Of a stretch of DNA of 64,000 nucleotides, positions 60,771-64,000 are shown piece by piece. Numbering within the stretch: position 1 is the stretch's first letter; every line of letters begins with the position of its first letter. The translations under genes and the position numbers were made by a program. Origin of the DNA: Sediminibacillus albus (lineage in GTDB: Bacteria > Bacillota > Bacilli > Bacillales > Amphibacillaceae); NCBI RefSeq assembly GCF_900101125.1, contig NZ_FNFL01000001.1, forward strand, positions 1,054,001 to 1,118,000. The letters run 5' to 3'. The notes below the pieces were generated by a model that saw nothing but the letters and a program-made list of their open reading frames with translations, searched no databases and had not been told where the DNA came from.

Positions 60771-62618
60771 CTAATGTTCAATTTTTATGTCGTACTTCCG
60801 CAGCCAGTGGTCGATTTGTCCCAGATGTGCCAACAGCTGTGGGCCAGTCATCAATTGGCCAAACCACGGAGCTTCTATTTCCTTGCCCTCCGTTTTGACT
60901 AGTTTTTCAACTTGCTTACGATCAAAAATTTCAAATAACCTGGCTTCTGGATCTTCCAATATTTGTTTCAGCCAGGAAACCACGGCATTTGTATAAATCG
61001 GATTATGTGTTTTCGGGTACGGGCTCTTTTTCCGGTATAAAACTTCTTCCGGCAGCAGTCCTTCTAATGCTTTCCTTAAAATCCCTTTCTCTCTCCCTTT
61101 GTATGTTTTCATTTCCCAGGGAATGTTCCATACGTATTCTACCAGCCTGTGATCGCTGAAAGGTACGCGGGCTTCAAAGCTCGCCCCCATACTCATCCTA
61201 TCTTTCCGGTCCAACAATGTCGGCATAAACCAGTGCATATTCAAATAAAACATTTGCCGCCGCTGTCTTTCCAAGGGACTGTCCCCGTCGTATTCAGGGG
61301 TGCCATTAATTGTCTGATGATACCGATGGAGCATATATCCATGCAAATCAAGTTTTTCTTTCCACTCATCGGTAAGTAAGGATCGCCGCATCTCTGATGA
61401 CCGGATCCATGGGAAACCGTCGCGGGCTAAGTCGTCTTCCCGGTAGAACCAAGGATAGCCGCCGAAGATCTCATCCGCACACTCTCCTGACAAAGCGACA
61501 GTAACTTCTTTTTTTGTCTGCCTGCAAAACCAAAGCAGCGACGAATCAACATCAGCCATTCCAGGTAAATCCCGCAGTTCCACCGCTTCCTTCAATAGTT
61601 CTGCCAATGTATTGTTATCCATGACGAAATTGTGGTGGTCCGTCGAACAGGCTGCGCTCATTTTGCCGATAAATTCTTTATCGCTGTTTGGCTGGAAGGA
61701 GCTCTTTTTAAAGTATTTATCGTTATCTTCATAATCTATCGAAAAAGTCGACAGCTGACGGTTATCCTGCTGTTTCAAATAGTTAGCAGCAATAGCGGTG
61801 ATGGCACTGGAATCGACTCCGCCTGACAGAAAGGTACCGAGTGATACATCAGACACGAGCTGCCTTTCTACTGCATCGGTCAGCAGCTCCCGAACCACTT
61901 TCGCAGTAGTTTCGATGTCATCTTGATGTTGTTTGCTTACCACATTCCAATATCGCTCGGTCCGAAAACCGTCCTTCGATAATATGCCAAAGTGGGCAGC
62001 CTGCAGTTCATTGATTCCTTTAAAAACCCCGTGGCCCGGTGTACGGGATGGTCCCAGGGCGAGAATTTCGCTAAGGCCTTCCTTATCCAGTACAGCGTCT
62101 ACTTCATCATGGGCAAGTAACGCTTTGATTTCGGAAGCAAACAACAGCCCCTCTCCATGTTGTTTATAAAATAACGGCTTAACGCCAAGGCGATCTCTTG
62201 CCATGAACAGCTGTTCCTGTTTTGAATCCCAGACAACAAAAGCAAAAATGCCGTTTAATTTTTCCACACACGCTTCTTTCCATTGTATATAGCTTTTCAG
62301 CAATACCTCCGTGTCCGAATGGGAAGAAAAGGTCCATCCTTCAGCCAATAGTTCTGCTCGTAAATCTTCCGTATTATATAACTCGCCATTATAGACCATG
62401 ACATAATTGGAGGCTTCCCGCAGGCATGTCATCGGCTGCTTGCCTCCAGCCGGGTCCACAACGATTAAACGCTGATGGCCAAAAGAAGCTTGAGTGGAAA
62501 ACCATTCATTATACTCATCAGGACCTCTGTGCTGTATTGTATCGGCCATTTTCCTGATTGTTGCAGCTTCCCCGGTAAGATCGCGCTTATAATCCACCCA
62601 GCCTGTAATTCCACACAT
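60771..62618 (-). CDS. asnO: Asparagine synthetase (glutamine-hydrolysing), AsnO type
   Basis: The 615-residue enzyme starts MCGITGWVDYKRDLTG with the catalytic Cys2 of the glutaminase domain, followed by IQHRGPDEYN, VMVYNGELYN and LNGIFAFVVWDSK. The synthetase domain has the PP-loop LGTFLSGGVDSSAITAIAA near residue 257, VALSGECADEIFGGYPWF and MSMGASFEARVPFSDHRLVEYVW. Length and sequence fit B. subtilis AsnO/YisO (614), which is linked to sporulation, rather than AsnB or AsnH. ATG 62618 is a single-gene start. yisL lies upstream, as in B. subtilis. Confidence 0.94.
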   Translation of the reverse strand: MCGITGWVDYKRDLTGEAATIRKMADTIQHRGPDEYNEWFSTQASFGHQRLIVVDPAGGKQPMTCLREASNYVMVYNGELYNTEDLRAELLAEGWTFSSHSDTEVLLKSYIQWKEACVEKLNGIFAFVVWDSKQEQLFMARDRLGVKPLFYKQHGEGLLFASEIKALLAHDEVDAVLDKEGLSEILALGPSRTPGHGVFKGINELQAAHFGILSKDGFRTERYWNVVSKQHQDDIETTAKVVRELLTDAVERQLVSDVSLGTFLSGGVDSSAITAIAANYLKQQDNRQLSTFSIDYEDNDKYFKKSSFQPNSDKEFIGKMSAACSTDHHNFVMDNNTLAELLKEAVELRDLPGMADVDSSLLWFCRQTKKEVTVALSGECADEIFGGYPWFYREDDLARDGFPWIRSSEMRRSLLTDEWKEKLDLHGYMLHRYHQTINGTPEYDGDSPLERQRRQMFYLNMHWFMPTLLDRKDRMSMGASFEARVPFSDHRLVEYVWNIPWEMKTYKGREKGILRKALEGLLPEEVLYRKKSPYPKTHNPIYTNAVVSWLKQILEDPEARLFEIFDRKQVEKLVKTEGKEIEAPWFGQLMTGPQLLAHLGQIDHWLRKYDIKIEH

Positions 62619-62693
62619 ATAGTGAACACACCCTTTCTTTTACCGCTTCTTTATACGTATGATGAAAGCGCCTAGAGTGTGATTATGATGAAT

Positions 62694-62726
62694 AAAAAAA
62701 GCACCACCAAACAGGTGATGCTTCTT
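62694..62726 (-). terminator. Terminator after yisL
   Basis: Minus-strand AGCATCACC pairs with GGTGGTGCT around TGTTT and is followed by seven T. Confidence 0.92.
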
Positions 62727-62738
62727 TTGTCTGCTAAT

Positions 62739-63104
62739 TTAAGGTAAAAAGCCTAACGGCAGCCTGCCAAATCCAAGAGCGAGAACAATTACTACAGCGA
62801 TAGCAAACTGCACCCAAACTCCGAGTACTGGTTTACCTTTCCTGTACTTCCCTAAGATCATTTCCATCACTGCAATGACCCACAGACCAGCTAGGGCTTT
62901 GACAATGACCTCTCCCAGCATATAGGAAGGGTTGAAATAATTCATCAACAATTCGCCGCCGGAGTAAAGAATCAATAAATAATCCAGTCTGAGTATCATA
63001 TGAAGTATTTTTCCCGGTTTGTTTTTGCCTTGCTTGTTTAACATTAAAGCTAGTCCAAACAAGATGAACGCTAGTACCCATGAAGTTATATGTAGATGCG
63101 TCAT
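62739..63104 (-). CDS. yisL: DUF1516 membrane protein YisL
   Basis: The 121-residue protein has four transmembrane helices (HITSWVLAFILFGLALML, MILRLDYLLILYSGGELLM, EVIVKALAGLWVIAVMEMIL, WVQFAIAVVIVLALGFGRLPLGF), with the family features THLHITSW and RLDYLLILYSGGEL. It matches UPF0344/YisL (118 residues). The function is unknown. The ATG follows AAGGAGGTACGTC. It lies upstream of asnO and divergent from rocD. Confidence 0.88.
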   Translation of the reverse strand: MTHLHITSWVLAFILFGLALMLNKQGKNKPGKILHMILRLDYLLILYSGGELLMNYFNPSYMLGEVIVKALAGLWVIAVMEMILGKYRKGKPVLGVWVQFAIAVVIVLALGFGRLPLGFLP

Positions 63105-63210
63105 GACGTACCTCCTTTTTAATCGGTCAAGGTAATCATATCATTTTTCAGCCATCATTTCATTTGAAAGATTTGTGTCATTTCAGAGTAGAGAAAATAT
63201 ATAGCAAAAC

Positions 63211-63219
63211 TGTTATAAT
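63211..63219 (+). promoter_or_regulatory. Extended -10 promoter of rocD
   Basis: TGTTATAAT is a TGn-TATAAT extended -10 about 39 bases before rocD. No sigma-54 (-24/-12) GG...GC pattern is evident, unlike B. subtilis rocDEF. Confidence 0.5.
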
Positions 63220-63257
63220 GTAAGCGTATTGCTTAATTTTTGAAACGGAGGGATACC

Positions 63258-64000
63258 ATGGTACGATCTAGTCAGGAAATTATTGACCAAACCCAGGAAT
63301 ACGGAGCAAAGAATTATCACCCGCTTCCTATTGTGGTGACGAAAGCTGAAGGTGTGTGGGTAGAAGATCCAGAAGGAAACCGTTACATGGATATGCTTAG
63401 CGCCTATTCCGCAGTAAATCAAGGCCATCGTCACCCACATATCATTAATGCATTGAAAGAACAAGCTGATCGCGTTACCCTGACATCAAGAGCGTTTCAC
63501 AACGACCAATTAGGCCCATGGTACGAAAAAGTATGTAAATTAACTAATAAAGAAATGACCTTGCCGATGAACACCGGCGCAGAAGCAGTTGAAACCGCTG
63601 TAAAAGCCGTCAGACGCTGGGGCTATGATGTCAAAGGCATCGAAGATAATCAGGCAGAAATTATTGCTTGTACCGGTAACTTCCATGGCCGGACAATGAC
63701 AGCTGTTTCCCTATCGTCGGAAGATGAATATAAACGAGGGTTCGGGCCTACTCTTCCAGGAATTAAGCTGATTCCATACGGAGATATTGAAGCCTTAAAG
63801 GAAGCAATCACCGAGAACACGGCTGGCTTTCTGCTCGAGCCTATCCAAGGGGAAGCAGGGATCGTTATGCCTCCAGAAGGTTATTTAAAACAGGCATATG
63901 ATCTATGCAAACAAAATAATGTATTATTTGTCGCCGATGAAATCCAGGCAGGCCTCGGAAGAAGCGGAAAAATGTTTGCCTGTGATTGGGAAGATGTAAC
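63258..64000 (+). CDS. rocD: Ornithine aminotransferase RocD (3' end beyond the window)
   Basis: The frame opens at ATG 63258 behind GGAGGGATACC and runs off the window after about 247 codons. Visible motifs of class III PLP transaminases are [73 protein letters not shown] and [17 protein letters not shown] (the PLP aspartate is in DEIQ). The catalytic lysine lies beyond the edge. It converts ornithine to glutamate semialdehyde in arginine catabolism. The first residues ([19 protein letters not shown]) agree with RocD of Bacillaceae. Confidence 0.94.
   Translation, partial: MVRSSQEIIDQTQEYGAKNYHPLPIVVTKAEGVWVEDPEGNRYMDMLSAYSAVNQGHRHPHIINALKEQADRVTLTSRAFHNDQLGPWYEKVCKLTNKEMTLPMNTGAEAVETAVKAVRRWGYDVKGIEDNQAEIIACTGNFHGRTMTAVSLSSEDEYKRGFGPTLPGIKLIPYGDIEALKEAITENTAGFLLEPIQGEAGIVMPPEGYLKQAYDLCKQNNVLFVADEIQAGLGRSGKMFACDWEDV

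Noticed and set aside
63180-63257. Sigma-54 promoter for rocD, as in B. subtilis
   Set aside because: No TGGCAC-N5-TTGCA-like element is seen. An extended -10 of the main sigma factor fits better.

Overview
This window is a chromosomal stretch of a spore-forming, Gram-positive member of the Bacillaceae. The evidence is direct. It holds spore coat genes (CotO and a CotY/CotZ/ExsY protein) with sigma-K type promoters, the competence genes coiA, mecA and med, a tRNA-Trp type T-box in front of trpS, and AGGAGG-type ribosome binding sites throughout. The gene content and local order follow a known part of the Bacillus subtilis map (yis, yit, yja, yjb and yjc genes). Several genes are rearranged, absent or added, which suggests a genus outside the B. 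subtilis group. A halotolerant genus such as Virgibacillus, Gracilibacillus or Terribacillus is only a guess.

Positions 1 to about 3570 are an AT-rich remnant of a genomic island that ends at the 3' side of a tRNA-Val gene. It contains a membrane protein cut by the window edge, a gene broken by an in-frame TAG, a decayed minus-strand gene, an intact protein with a CoiA-like zinc finger, and a tyrosine recombinase lacking its catalytic tyrosine. From 3.7 to 12.2 kb lie housekeeping and stress genes: HAD phosphatase, VanW protein, zinc alcohol dehydrogenase, a sigma-B type stress protein, yjcH-yjcG-yjcF, a DUF421 protein and a metallo-hydrolase. From 12.2 to 14.6 kb is a group of small proteins with the spore coat genes.

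From 14.7 to 34.2 kb come fabI (with a FapR-like box), an mgtE-yjbQ ion transport pair, a RodA/FtsW protein, prpE, the sasB-nadF-yjbO operon, yjbK, yjbI-spxH, pepF, coiA, mecA, spx and yjbC. The Spx control circuit (spx, its ClpXP adaptor spxH, and the ClpC adaptor mecA) therefore sits within about 6.5 kb. From 34.5 to 46.7 kb are the oppABCDF operon, T-box-trpS, yjbA and fabH-fabF (second FapR-like box). From 46.8 to 64 kb are med, yjzD, uppP, yitW, yitV, yitU, yitT, a DegV protein, a membrane-anchored GH13 protein, a MATE transporter, asnO, yisL and the start of rocD.

The most unusual feature is in the non-coding DNA. Three separate convergent (tail-to-tail) intergenic regions, at about 21.45-21.80, 47.22-47.47 and 56.78-56.95 kb, each carry an array of a short YGMTCY-type core repeated at 21, 21, 21 and 19 bp. 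This gives the same 82-bp superperiod at all three sites although the spacers differ between them. The window also has two opposite-facing copies of another dispersed element (10.3 and 47.0 kb), a composite repeat at 60.1-60.56 kb, a nested stem-loop between mecA and spx, a 16-bp palindrome filling the spx promoter spacer, and a GH13 amylase-like protein in which every catalytic carboxylate appears to be replaced.
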